From Heloderma charlesbogerti (lineage: Eukaryota > Chordata > Lepidosauria > Squamata > Helodermatidae): a stretch of DNA of 64,000 nt. The DNA lies in contig JANEZZ010001570.1 of NCBI GenBank assembly GCA_026122225.1, positions 1,860,001-1,924,000 of the forward strand. Reading direction: 5' to 3'. The notes under the pieces are model-generated. The model did no database searches. It was not told where the DNA came from and worked only from the letters and a program-made list of their open reading frames with translations. This document shows, in pieces, positions 1-10,300 of this stretch. Position numbers and translations under genes: made by a program. The number at the start of each line of letters is the position of its first letter. The stretch's first letter is position 1.

Positions 1-368
1 GCTATTTGCGTTCCCCTTTATTTTCGCCATAATAGTCTACGTAAATATTTACGTAGACTAAGATGGCGAAAAATAAGGAACGCAAATGGCGGCGGCAGTA
101 GCCACCATTTGCGTATGTGGTTTGTTTTTGTTTTTTTTTACCGAGAGCCCTCCGCGGCTGGAAATCCGGCTGCGGACAGCTCTGGCCTGGGCTGGGCCTG
201 GCCAGCTGCTCCGCAGAGCCACCGTAGAGCACAGCCGGCCGTTGAGGATTCCGGGGGGGAGGAACGGACTGCCTCCCCCCCGTTGAGGATTCCGGGGGGA
301 GGGACGGAATACATCCCCCCACCATAAACATAATCCGCAGAAAGGTAAGTGACTTTCATACATCCCTA
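1..368. mobile_element. Palindromic hAT-like non-autonomous element A (right part)
   Basis: Non-coding element whose left part lies outside the window. Positions 6-88 form a palindrome: a GCGTTCC / GGAACGC outer pair, a TATTTTCGCCAT / ATGGCGAAAAATA pair and an inner TAGTCTACGTAAA / TTTACGTAGACTA pair. After it come a GC-rich stretch with repeated GGATTCCGGGGGGAGG words (243-325) and the terminus TACATCCCTA, the inverse of the TAGGGATG start of related elements in this window. The putative target duplication is 369-376, but its partner is off the window. Assignment to hAT rests on the related copies with 8-bp duplications. It abuts the CR1 body, so it probably inserted into or beside that LINE. 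Confidence 0.65.
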
Positions 369-407
369 AGGAAGAAAGCCAGACTATGAAGCACATGGTC
401 TTCGATG

Positions 408-1077
408 TCTATATACTTATGCCCAGAGTATGGGAAACAAACAGAACGAACTTGAACTCTTAATACAGGAGGGAAATTATGACTTGATAGGTGTAACTGA
501 GACTTGGTAGGATGACTTTCATGACTGGAATACAGCAATTGAAGGATATAACTTGTTCAAAAAGAACAAGAGGAACAGAAAGGGAGGTGGGGTTGCACTG
601 TATGTGAAAAATACATATCTCTGCACAGAAATACAGGAGGATGAGCTTGGTAGCCCCATCGAGAGCATCTGGATTAAAATAAATGGAGCAAAGAATAAAA
701 GGAACCTGGTGGTCGGAGTCTACTACCGGTCACCTAATCAAGGAGAAGATGAGGATTAAACTTTTGAAAAGCAAATAGCCAATGTTTTAAGGAAGCATGA
801 TGTAGTAGTAACGGGGGACTTCAATTTCCCCGATATTTGTTGGGAGACAAATTCTGCAAAACATGGCCCCTCCAGGAAATTCCTGACTTGTGTGGTGGAT
901 AACTTCCTCCTACAGAAAGTAGAGGAAGGAACTAGAGGATCGGCTATCCTGGACTTGATGCTAACCAACAGAGATGACTTAGTGGATAAAGTAGCAGTTA
1001 TAAGAACTCTGGGGGAAAGCGACCATGTTGTACTGGAGTTCTTGGTTCTAAGGGAAGGAAAAGCTGAGTGTAGTCAA
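408..1077 (+). pseudogene. CR1 ORF2 endonuclease domain remnant
   Basis: The translation carries the standard order of a CR1 endonuclease: AQSMGNKQ near the start, LIGVTETW, GGGVALYVK, VVGVYYRSPNQ, VVTGDFNFPDICWE and finally SDHVVLEF. The glutamate of TETW, the aspartate and asparagine of GDFN and the terminal SDH are the metal-binding and catalytic residues of the exonuclease-endonuclease-phosphatase fold. A stop directly follows TETW (508-510), and another TAA stop falls near 757. The frame is cut at 1077 by the inserted palindromic element and resumes at 2009. In life the domain would nick target DNA to prime reverse transcription. It cannot produce a functional protein now. Confidence 0.9.
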
Positions 1078-2000
1078 TAGGGTTGGCGGAGAATTTCTCC
1101 CCGAAACTTCGGGGGGCCGAGCGCCAACGTGTTCGGCCCCCCGTACAAGTTTCGGGGAGAAATTCTCTGCACCCCCCTGCACCCCGCACCCCCCCAGGAC
1201 AGGACTTACCTTTGCCGAATGTCCCTCCCAGTGGCGGGTCCCGGCGGCGGTTCGTCGGGTCTTCGTCAGGGGCAGGGGCGGCAGCCGATCTTTCGACCGG
1301 CTGCCGCAACCGCCATTCCAATAAAACTAAAAAAAAAAAACGCCCCCGTGATAGGCTACGTGACAATTAACGTAGCCTATCACGGCTAGATCTGTAAAGT
1401 CAGCCATGATAGGCTACGTAAATGGTCACGTAGCCTATCATGGGTGACTTTAAAAAAAAAAAAAAGCGCGTACGGCTAATAGCGGCCCCCATAGGGAGCC
1501 GCCATTCACATTCCTTATTTGGTCGCTGTAGTCTACGTAAAGATTACGTAGACTACGGCGAAAATAAGGGCAACGCTATTTGTGTTGCCCTTATTTTCGC
1601 CGTAGTCTACGTAAAGATTTACATAGACTACAGCGACCAAATAAGGAACGCGAATGGCGGCTCCCTATGGGGGCCGCCATTTGCGTACGCGCTTTTTTTT
1701 TTTTTTAAGTCACCCGTGATAGGCTACGTGACGATTTACGTAGCCTATCATGGCTGACTTTGCAGATCTAGCCGTGATAGGCTACGTTAATCATCACGTA
1801 GCCTATCACGGGGGCGTTTTGTTTTTGTTTTTACTTTTAATTTCGCGGCCGGGCGAGGCACCTCCTCCCCGGCCTGAATTTCGGCCGGGTGAGGCGGGAA
1901 GCCTCCCCCCCCGGCCTGAACTTCGGGGGGAGAGCAGCGAAGCGCCTCCCCCCCACCGCGAAAAGCTGCAAGACCAGGTAAGTGGGTTTCGTGCACCCCA
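1078..2000. mobile_element. Palindromic hAT-like element B inside the CR1
   Basis: A 923-bp non-coding element. Its ends are TAGGGTTGGCGG and GTGCACCCCA, flanked by GTAGTCAA (1070-1077) and ATAGTCAA (2001-2008), an 8-bp duplication with one mismatch that interrupts the CR1 frame cleanly. The left end folds as a hairpin (GAGAATTTCTCCCCGAAAC with its inverse, about 1089-1168). The middle, about 1343-1815, is one long inverted repeat made of at least six smaller palindromes, each with a GGCTACGT or GTCTACGT core facing its complement. TIR sequence and 8-bp duplication suggest the hAT superfamily. No transposase is present. Element E (27865-28731) is a second copy of the same family. Confidence 0.8.
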
Positions 2001-3946
2001 ATAGTCAAATGCGTACCCTGGATTTTAGGAAAGCTGATTTTAATAAACTCAGAACAATGATCAGTAAGGTCCCATGGCAAGCGACGCTAACGAGAAAAGG
2101 AGTCCAAGATGGGTGGGAGCTTTTAAAAAAGGAAATTCTCACGGCACCATTACAAACAATTCCAACAAGAAGAAAAGGTGGAAGACAACAGAAGAAGCCA
2201 ATGTGGCTTCACAAAAAGCTTAGGGATGACCTGAAAACAAAAAAGGACACATATAGGAAGTGGAAAGAAGGCCAAGTAACAAAGGAAGAGTACAGGCAGG
2301 TAGCATAGAATTGCAGGGATGGTGTCAGGAAGGCTAAAGCTGAGAATGAGCTGAGGTGAGCGAGGGATGCTAAAAACAACAAAAAGGCTTTCTTCAGCTA
2401 CGTGCATAGTAAAAGGCAGAGGACAGAAATGGTGGTTCAACTATTAAATAAGGATGGCAAAATGATAACAGATGACAAAGAAAAGGCAGAGGTGCTCAAT
2501 TCCTACTTTGGCTCAGTCTTCTCCCAAAAGAGGGTCTATGACCCCCCTGGCAAAGGCGAAGGACAGGCTGAAGGGGCAGGATTGCAGCTTGAGATCGATA
2601 GGCATATGGTCAAGGAACACCTAATTATTTTGAATGAGTTCAGATCTCCAGGGCCAGATGAACTGCATCCTAGAGGAATAAAGGAACTGGCAGAAGAACT
2701 CTCAGAACTGCTGTCTATTCTGTTTGAAAAATCATGGAGGATGGGGGAAGTGCCAGATGACTGGAGGAGGGCTAATGTTGTCCCTATCTTCAAAAAGGGT
2801 AAAAAGGAGGAACCTGGGAACTACAGACCAGTCAGTCTGACATCAATCGCTGGAAAACTTCTGGAGCAGATGATAAAGCAATCCATCTGGAAGCACCTTG
2901 AAAACAATGCCATGATTACTCGAAGCCAACATGGATTTGTCAAAAACAAGTCCTGCCAGACGGATCTGATCTCATTTTTTGATCAAGTAACCTCCCTTGT
3001 AGACCATGGGAATGCTGTAGACATCATATACCTTGACTTCAGCAAAGCTTTTGACAAAGTGCCCCATGATATCCTGATGAGCAAACTAGCTCAAAGTGGG
3101 CTAGATGAAACAACGATCTGGTGGATCCACAGTTGACTACAGAATCGGACTCAAAGAGTGCTTATCAATGGGACCTTCTCAAATTGGGGAGAAGTAACGA
3201 GTGGGGTACCACAGGGCTCAGTGCTGGGCCCAGTGCTCTTCAACATTTTTATGAATGACTTGGAGGAGGAGGTGCAGGGAATGCTGATCACATTTGCAGA
3301 TGACACCAAATTGGGCGGGATAGCTAATACTTTGGAAGACAGAAACGAAATTCAAAGTGATCTGGATAGACTGGAGCACTGGGCAGAAAACAACAGAATT
3401 ACATTTCATAGGGATAAATGCCAAGTTCTGCACCTAGGTAAAAGAAACCAAATGCACAGTTACAAGATGGGGGATACGTGGCTCCACAACACTACAAGTG
3501 AGAAGGATCTTGGAATTGTTGTCAATCACAAGCTGAATATGAGCCAACAATGTGATGTGGCTGCAAAAAAGGCAAATGCTCTTTTGGGCTGCATTAATAG
3601 AAGCATAGCTTCCAAATCCCGGGAAGTACTAGTTCCCCTCTACTCAGCACTGGTTAGGCCTCATCTGGAGTACTGTGTCCAGTTCTGGGCACCACACTTT
3701 AAGAAGGATGCAGACAAACTGGAGAGGATTCAGAGGAGGGCAACAAAGATGATCAGGGGACTGGAAACAAAGCCCTATGAGGAAAGACTGAAAGAACTGA
3801 GCATGTTTAGCCTTGAGAAGAGAAGACTGAGGGGACATATGATAGCGTTCGTCAAGTACTTGAAAGGTTGTTACAGACAGGAAGGCCAGGATCTCTTCAT
3901 CATCATCCCAGAGTGCAGGACACGGAATAATGGGCTCAAGTTATAG
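2001..3946 (+). pseudogene. CR1 ORF2 reverse transcriptase domain remnant
   Basis: Continuation of the CR1 ORF2 after the inserted element. Recognisable blocks in order are the linker (YFGSVF, SPGPDELHPRGIKEL), NYRPVSLTSIAGKLLE, QHGFVKNKSC, YLDFSKAFDKVPHDIL, GVPQGSVLGPVLF and the catalytic FADDTKLGG. A C-terminal region follows (WAENNRITFHRDKCQVLHLG, ALVRPHLEYCVQFW, RRATKMIRGLE). Stops occur near 2306 and 2356 and at about 3134 (just after IHS), two of them consistent with TGG to TGA changes. The reading frame is otherwise continuous from 2402. The domain copied the element RNA at the nicked target. This copy is dead. Confidence 0.93.
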
Positions 3947-4193
3947 GAAGCCAGATTCTGGCTGAACATCAGGAGAAACGTCCTGACTGTTAGAGCAATA
4001 TGACAATGGAACCAATTACCTAGGGAGGTGGTGGGCTCTCCCACACTGGAGGTGTTCAAGGCGAGGCTGGACAGCCATCTGTCAGGGATGCTCTGACTTA
4101 GATTCCTGCATTGAGCAGGGGGTTGGACTCGATGGCCTTGTAGGCCCCTTCCAACCCCACTATTCTATGACTCTATGATTCTATGATTCTATT

Positions 4194-5300
4194 AAACTAT
4201 AAGGGGTTGTTTTATTGGGGTTCAAAGGGACTGTGGTATTAGAACAGGAATAAACCCCATACCCCATAACTTACTATAAACATTCTAGTCTAACCATACT
4301 GACTTACAGTTTTACACATTTCAGCTGAAATCTTCCATGACAGGTACCACAGAGGCAAGTTGCCAGTGCCCTGCCCCGCCCCTCCCTGCCAAGGAAAAGA
4401 AACAGACCAGGAAGACTCTTTGCAAGAGGACCAAAGCCATTCCTCCTGGATTTACACTGCTGAATGACAAAATGTAGATATTTTGGCCTTGTGAGGACAT
4501 GGCTGGTAATTATACCAGCCCACAACTTCCCCCCAAGATGTACAAATCAAGAGATTTATTAATTTATTTATATAACGGATGTATAGCCCACCCTTCAGAA
4601 AATTCCTAGGGCAGTTGTACATTCCAGTTCTAACTATAATGCCCCTAGAGAGGGTCTATAGCAAGGGTGCTCAACCTTTTTGGCCCCAAGGGCCACATCT
4701 AGCATATGCTGGGGGTGGTGACTACCCATGTGCATGTACACACACATGCCTCTAATTCTTACCAATGTTGACATTTTCCCAGCAAGCTTACAAAGCATAG
4801 CTGAATTCTATGCATATCTACTCAGACATAAGCCCCAGTGCAACCGCTTTCAGGCATGCAAAGCATAGCTCATTTTAAAAATGTAAACGTATTTAAACTT
4901 TAAATTCACAGCAGGGTTTTTATAGGTTAAATGCCTTTAAATTGCTCTTATCTTCAATCCCTCATCAGAAATAAGAATTGGGTTTTCCTGCTCACTGCTG
5001 GAGACAGCCACCTTTTTTTGCTCTTTCAGGGGTCCTCATTTCTGCTAAATTTTCCAGCAGGGGAGGAATCAGCTGGGCTACCACCATGAAAAGTGCATGG
5101 GGCCACACAACCCACAGCTAAGAGTCATGGGTGATCTATAGGTGAGAGTCATCCTGATCTATAGAAGGTATCATAATCCTCATTTTTGCCAGGAATTGTT
5201 GCCTCGAGAGAAAGAGACACTGACAATGGGATAACAGAGTAGCGTTGATATTTAATCCTGTTCAATTATTCAAGGCAGTTGTGGAGCTAATGTGTTTGCC
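4194..5300. other. AT-rich spacer with weak repeat remnants, no gene
   Basis: I see no coding region. Positions 4553-4625 resemble a short L2-type 3' tail read on the minus strand (AATTTATTTATATAACGG). Positions around 4663-5130 begin GGTGCTCAACCTTTTTGGCC, a start typical of degraded hAT-like elements, but I cannot place a matching right end or duplication. Confidence 0.5.
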
Positions 5301-5306
5301 TTTAGT

Positions 5307-5632
5307 AAAAAGGTAAAGGTAAAGGTGTCCCCAATGAGTTGTGTCCGACTGTAGGGTGTGGTGCTCATCTCCATTTCTAAGCCGAAGAGCCAGCACTGTC
5401 CGAAGACGCTTCTGTGGTCATGTGACCAGCATGACTGAACACCCAGGTGCACGGAACGCTGTTACCTTTCCCGCCGAAGCGGTACCTATTTATCTACTTG
5501 CAATTTCTTGCTTTCGAACTGCTAGGTTGGCAGAAGCTGGGACCGAAGATGGGAGCTCACTCCATCACGCAGCACTCGGGTCTCGAACTGCTGTCCTGCC
5601 GACCTTCCGGTCTGCAGTTCATGCAATTTTAA
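5307..5632 (+). repeat. Squamate interspersed repeat starting with tandem AAAGGT
   Basis: About 325 bp beginning with tandem AAAGGT units, then GTGTCCGACT, GTGGTGCTCATCTCCATTTC, GGTCATGTGACCAGCATGAC, ACGGAACGCTGTTACCTTTC and CCTATTTATCTACTTGCAAT. I recognise these words from memory as a common lizard and snake interspersed family but cannot give its formal name. The 125-codon frame across it is incidental. Confidence 0.6.
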
Positions 5633-5714
5633 CTTCAGCTAATAGACAATATCTACTTGGATCCATGTTCAAACCCATTCAGGACATTCACCCCAACTGC
5701 CTAACACAATACAC

Positions 5715-6232
5715 TTAGGGTACAGTCCTATGCAGGTTTAGACAGAAAAAAGTCCTACAACTCCCAACATTCCCCAGCCAGCTATGCTAACTTCGTGAAT
5801 GTTGGTAAATTCTTATCAAAAATGGACTAAAACAAATTTTTCACCCATCTGCACCAGCCAAATTCCGTAGGTACAGTTATTCCCAGTAGGGAGAGGATCA
5901 TGTTGTATCTGCCTGCAATATAGCTGTTAAAGATGAGGTGAGGAGCCTTTCAGGAAAAAGAGGTGGCAATCCTAATTCAGCACAAAAAACATGGCTGAAT
6001 ACGTAGAGATTCAAAACCAGACTTTTAAGAAAAAAGCACTCAATGCCCTAGGCCTGGATGGACAAAGATGTCAGGTTTAGTTTCTCCCACATTCTTTTTT
6101 TTTTTTTAAAAAAAAACCTCAATTCTTTGTGTCCCAAATATGGAGAACTTGGTAATTTTGGTAAATTCCTATCAAAAAGGAACTGAATTGATATTTCAAT
6201 TCAGTCTAAACCTGCATAGGATTGCACCCTTA
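5715..6232. mobile_element. Inverted-repeat MITE containing a duplicated 330-350 bp unit
   Basis: The left end TTAGGGTACAGTCCTATGCA is the inverse of the right end TGCATAGGATTGCACCCTTA, with about 28 bp of terminal inverted repeat continuing as GGTTTAGAC. Inside, the phrase GGTAAATTCTTATCAAAAA near 5808 recurs as GGTAAATTCCTATCAAAAA near 6163. Related single ends occur at 7143-7180 and 25888-25931, a short foldback version at 50721-50860, and the internal unit at 19690-20135. Superfamily is uncertain; the 50721 copy suggests TTAA targets. Confidence 0.6.
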
Positions 6233-8300
6233 TAGTCTTTTTTCCACAGATCTCTTTGCAGATTCTTAACGAAGTTACACCAGGGGTAGCCCCACATGCT
6301 GGCCCCCATCTAATGTCCTCTATAGTGTTTCAGTTCAACCACTTGGGCTGATTAGTTCCTGGGAATATATGTTTCATTCTGAATGTCTGTCAGGTTTAAA
6401 TATTCCCTGAGACAAGCATCCAAAATAGGGGTCCTTGTTAAATCACACCAAACTCTAAATTAGTCCTTGATTTTTTGCTAATTTAGTAAACCACTAGCAG
6501 AAGACTTTCAAGTTGAGAGAATTATAAAGATCTTTCATGTGTATCTAGTTAGAGGAGTGGGAAAAGGGAAGGATTATTAATTTCCTGCAGCCAACTAATT
6601 AGCACTGCTTCTAAAGAAAGGAAATTATGGTTTAGAATTTACCTGTTCTTAGTTCACTGGCTAATAGGTTGTGTTCAGCAGCATTCGGATATAATAGAGG
6701 ATGAAGATTTATGGGGTGGAATTACACAACAAAGGTTCTATAAATAAAGGCCTGAATGGATGAAACAGGTGAAATAAATGCTATCTTCCTGGCTAAGAGG
6801 CCATGCTATGATTATTTAATTTTAATCAGGACGAGAACTGATATACACAATGAAATGACATAGAATCATAGAATAGTGGAGGGGGGGGGGCTACAAGGCC
6901 ATCAAAGAATTTAAATGTTGAAGAATTTAAAAACTTTATGGAATAGACTACAGTGGTAAGTGAAATACTGAAGTACCAATGTAGAGATGGGACAACACAA
7001 GATTAAATCAGGTGCAATGTATCCTGAGAACTGTGAGTAGAACAAACAGAAAAGTAAAATATGCAGAAATATGCCAAACAGGACATTCTAATTAAGAATG
7101 GTACTGTAGTGATATAGTTAACAAAGCAAAGAGAATAAATACATTTAGGGCACAATCCTATGCATGTTTAGACAGAGTATGGTCACCAATGGTCTAATTT
7201 TGATTCCAGTCATTTTAGACATAGCCTAAAATGTTGCTGAACCATAAGGACCAGCCCAAAACGTTTTGCTGTCTGAAACAAAGGACAGGACGGTGTCTTC
7301 CCTCCCATTCCACATACAAAAGCAACTAAGTGGGTAGTTGAATCTTACTCCAGCAGTTGTGACGGGACTGCAGGCTAGTTGAAGGCACACAGGGTGGGCT
7401 GGGTAGCACTGCTATTCCCAATTCCCCAGCATCTGCTGCCAGAAGCAGCCAACTCACTGTACCTAATCGTAGGGCCAGACCTGTGAACCGTCCTAATGTA
7501 GAGCCCAGTTCAATTCTGGTGTCCAAGGTCTGGCATGAACTTAGTATGGTTAGATCCACCCATCTCCTGTGGATTCCATTTAGAAACAATTCAGGGCATC
7601 CCTAGTATTTAAATAAGGCCTGTAACTCTTGCTACAATATCTCTTTAAAAGCTGCAAGAGTCAGAAACCCCAATTACTTTTCTAGTTTTACTCCTTTACC
7701 AGTAAGGAGGATTCAGTCTCTCTTCATGGTCAAACGTATGTCTGGAATCATATCCAAATTTGAATGCAATCTCCACTTTTACTCCTTTTGTTCTTTAGTA
7801 TTTGGGCTCTGCTGCCACGGATAAGATTTATGTTCTATCATCATCATTCCCTGGAATGTAGAATGCCGTGCATATACTCTTGTTTCAGGCAAAGAAAAAT
7901 GAAACCTCATCCAGCACAAATCCACCCTTCCCACTTACTCAAGTATTGGTTGTAGTGCATTATGGATAGAAATAAGCCACTCCTTACAGCTGTAAGAAAA
8001 ATGATAGCTCTAAACTATAAATCTTAGATTTTTTAAGATCTTTCATTTTGCAATGGTTCTTCTTAACACATATTTTAAATTTCTTCCTGCTAAGATATTC
8101 AAGCACTTTTTTCTGCAATAATGGTTCATTAACTTCATTTACATCCCATAATAAATTTTATCATTGCCTTAAAGTTTTACATCATAACTATTCAGCATGA
8201 GTAGCTCTGTATACTTTCTAATAGTCGCAAATGCTCTTTACTTGGGAACTTATTTGGGTATAGAATGTTGAGTTATAAAGTTAACTCCTTCCTGTGTCAT
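6233..8300. other. AT-rich spacer, no gene seen
   Basis: About 2 kb without a supported gene. It contains a CR1 3'-end scrap on the minus strand (about 6859-6904, CATAGAATCATAGAATAGTG followed by a G run and CTACAAGGCC) and one terminal inverted-repeat scrap at 7143-7180 (TTAGGGCACAATCCTATGCA). The remaining frames are short and show no recognisable domain. Confidence 0.6.
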
Positions 8301-8666
8301 TGTCACAAATCCCTTGGCCCCCTCTATCCTTAAGCACTCACACAGACACACAAATAGAGAGGCTTCAGTCTCACGCCTTTAATTAATTATTCACAGATTC
8401 ATTACAGATGCAAATCCTTGAAGATTCTCGGCTACAAAGGAATGCCTCTAGGGGATTCAAATGGGTTCACCGAAAGTTGCCTGCAGTTTGAAAGGGAAGC
8501 TATCTTACTAGGCTAACTTAGGGAGGGAGGTCCTGCCCCTTGCATGATGCTTCCCTGCATGGCCTCTATATGCCCCGGCCATGGGCTGCTAAGATTTGGT
8601 GGTGCTGAGATAGTGATAAGCCAGATCCAGGTTTGCTTCCAATGAGCCTTTATTGAGTACTTACAG
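8301..8666 (-). repeat. ERV LTR, R-U5 part, separated from its U3
   Basis: Read on the minus strand this begins CTGTAAGTACTCAATAAAGG and ends near TTTGTGACA (8301; the edge could lie a few bases lower). The AATAAA at 8649-8654 would be the polyadenylation signal. The other LTR part, with a TATA-like box, lies 9.7 kb away at 18358-18779 in the same orientation. The two parts were apparently separated by the L2, hAT-like and gypsy insertions. Reconstructed LTR length would be about 790 bp. Confidence 0.6.
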
Positions 8667-9320
8667 CCTGCAGGAGAAGCCACCACCACCGGGGAAGAGG
8701 CGTGCTTGCCGCCGCTGTGCCTGCTGCCGCCGCCGCTGCCACCACCACCAGGCCTTCCTTGTGGACTTCTGCCTGGCAGACCGCCAGTCCCTGCAGGACC
8801 AGGCCCCCAGGTACCCAGCCAGCTGTGCTGCTCCACCTGCCCCTCCCTGGAGGGGCTACATAAGCTGGCTGGCTGAAGTGGCCTGGGAGAGCCAGGGCCT
8901 GCAGGAGAAGCCACCACCACCGGGGAAGAGGCGTGCTTGCTGCCGCTGGGCCTGCTGCCGCTGCCGCTGGGCCTGCCGCCGCTGCCGCTGGGCCTGCCGC
9001 CGCCGCCGCTGGGCCTGCTGCTGCCGCCACCGCTGCCACCACCACCAGGCCTTCCTTGTGGACTTCTGCCTGGCAGACCGTCAGTCCCTGCAGGACCAGG
9101 CCCCCAGGTACTGAGCCAGCTGTGCTGCTCCACCTGCCCCTCCCTGGAGGGGCTACATAAGCTGGCTGGCTGAGGTGGCCTGGGAGAGCCAGGGCCTGCA
9201 GGAGAAGCCACCACCACCACCATCGGGGAAGAGGCGTGCTTGCCGCCGCTGGGCCTGCTGCCGCCGCCGCCGCCGCTGCTACCACCGCCACCAGGCCTTC
9301 CCTGTGGACTCCTGCCTGGC
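8667..9320 (+). repeat. GC-rich tandem monomers at the 5' end of the L2
   Basis: The phrase CTGCAGGAGAAGCCACCACC starts copies at 8668, 8899 and 9196. Copy 1 is 231 bp and copy 2 is 297 bp. Copy 2 is longer because a GCCGCTGGGCCTGC-type subrepeat was expanded. Copy 3 stops after about 125 bp at the L2 leader. Each full monomer contains GGGGCTACATAAGCTGGCTG. Position and arrangement resemble the monomeric promoters of some LINE families; promoter function is inferred only. Confidence 0.75.
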
Positions 9321-9598
9321 ATTTTTAAGGGGATTTTAATTGTTTTGTTTGTTTGTTTTATTTTGTTGGGGGGGATTTTGTTGTGTTTTTAGGGGTGGGT
9401 AGCCTGCCTGATAGGCGGGAGCGAGGGGGCATGTGTCCACCTGATGGAGGCAGTGGGGGGAGTGTTGGGGGCCAGAAGATATCGAGGCTGGGCGGCAGGC
9501 GCTGGCGGAGCGCTAGGGGCAGGCCATGCCAGGTAAGGGGAACAAGGGAGAGATGTATAGTTTCTGTCCCCTGCTCTGGGCCTGTCCAGAGCCAAAGG

Positions 9599-10300
9599 AT
9601 GGCTGGGGGAGGCGTGACCCCATCTTCTGGCCTTCGTTTGCTGCTCTGCAATGCCAGGTCTGTTACCCAGAAAACCTCCCTCATCCATGACATGATCCTG
9701 GATGAGGGTGCAGACCTGGCATGTATTACGGAGACCTGGCTGGCCGAGGCTGCTGCTCCAACCCTTGCAGCCATGTGTCCAGCTGGATTTTCGTATGCAC
9801 AGCAGCCGAGGGCTGGGGATCGGGGAGGGGGAGTGGCTGTTATCTACCGAGAGTCCTTGGTCTTCACCAGACCCCCTCTCCGGGAGACCAAGGTTGTTGA
9901 GTGCATGTACTGGAGGTTGGGCCCAAAGGGCAGTCTGGGGATTCTGCTCGTGTACCGTCCACCCCGCTGCACGACTGACTCCCTGGCCGAGGTGCTTGAG
10001 GTGGTCTCTGATGTGCGTGTACAGTCCCCTAACTTACTGGTGTTGGGGACTTCAACGTACATTCAGAGGCCATCCTCACAGGAGCACCTCGGGACTTCAT
10101 GGAGACCATGGCCTCCTGGGAGCTGCACCATATTCTAACTGGGCCCACCCATGTAGCCGGTCATGCACTAGACCTTGTGTTTGTTTCTGGAGAAGCGGGG
10201 AGTGATCTGGAAGTTGGGGGTATATCCACCACCCCCTTGTCATGGTCAGATCACTATCTGGTGATGTTGGACTTCTCGGTTCCACAACCCCTCCGCAGGG
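9599..10300 (+). pseudogene. L2 ORF2 endonuclease domain with one frameshift
   Basis: The ATG at 9599 opens a frame with the endonuclease blocks LLLCNARSVTQKTSLI, LACITETWL, GGGVAVIYRE and GILLVYRPP. The GDFN block is broken: at about 10046 one G appears lost, so the frame reads VLGTSTY rather than VLGDFN. The next frame carries on with MASWELHHILTGPTH, ALDLVF and WSDHYLVMLDF, whose SDH is the last catalytic block. The family role is to nick target DNA. The single-base loss would truncate the protein before the catalytic aspartate, so it is a pseudogene. Upstream codons from 9353 are open but show no domain. Confidence 0.85.

Larger units (their letters stand above)
369..4193 (+). mobile_element. 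CR1 LINE, near full span of ORF2, interrupted and inactivated
   Basis: Non-LTR retrotransposon of the CR1 clade. From left to right it holds the ORF2 apurinic-type endonuclease (about 408-1077), an inserted palindromic element (1078-2000), the linker and reverse transcriptase (2001-3946) and a 3' UTR. The 3' end is the short tandem motif ATTCTATGA repeated three to four times (about 4160-4193), the hallmark terminus of CR1. There is no poly(A) tail, as expected for the clade. Several in-frame stops make it a fossil. The ORF1 region is not visible here. Confidence 0.93.

Noticed and set aside
5341..5718. 125-codon frame
   Set aside because: It lies on a known type of squamate interspersed repeat and is incidental.
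8513..9322. 269-codon Gly/Ser-rich frame and a poly-Ala/Trp-rich frame on the minus strand
   Set aside because: Both come from CCG/CCA-type repeats in the L2 5' monomers, and the repeats translate differently in each frame.
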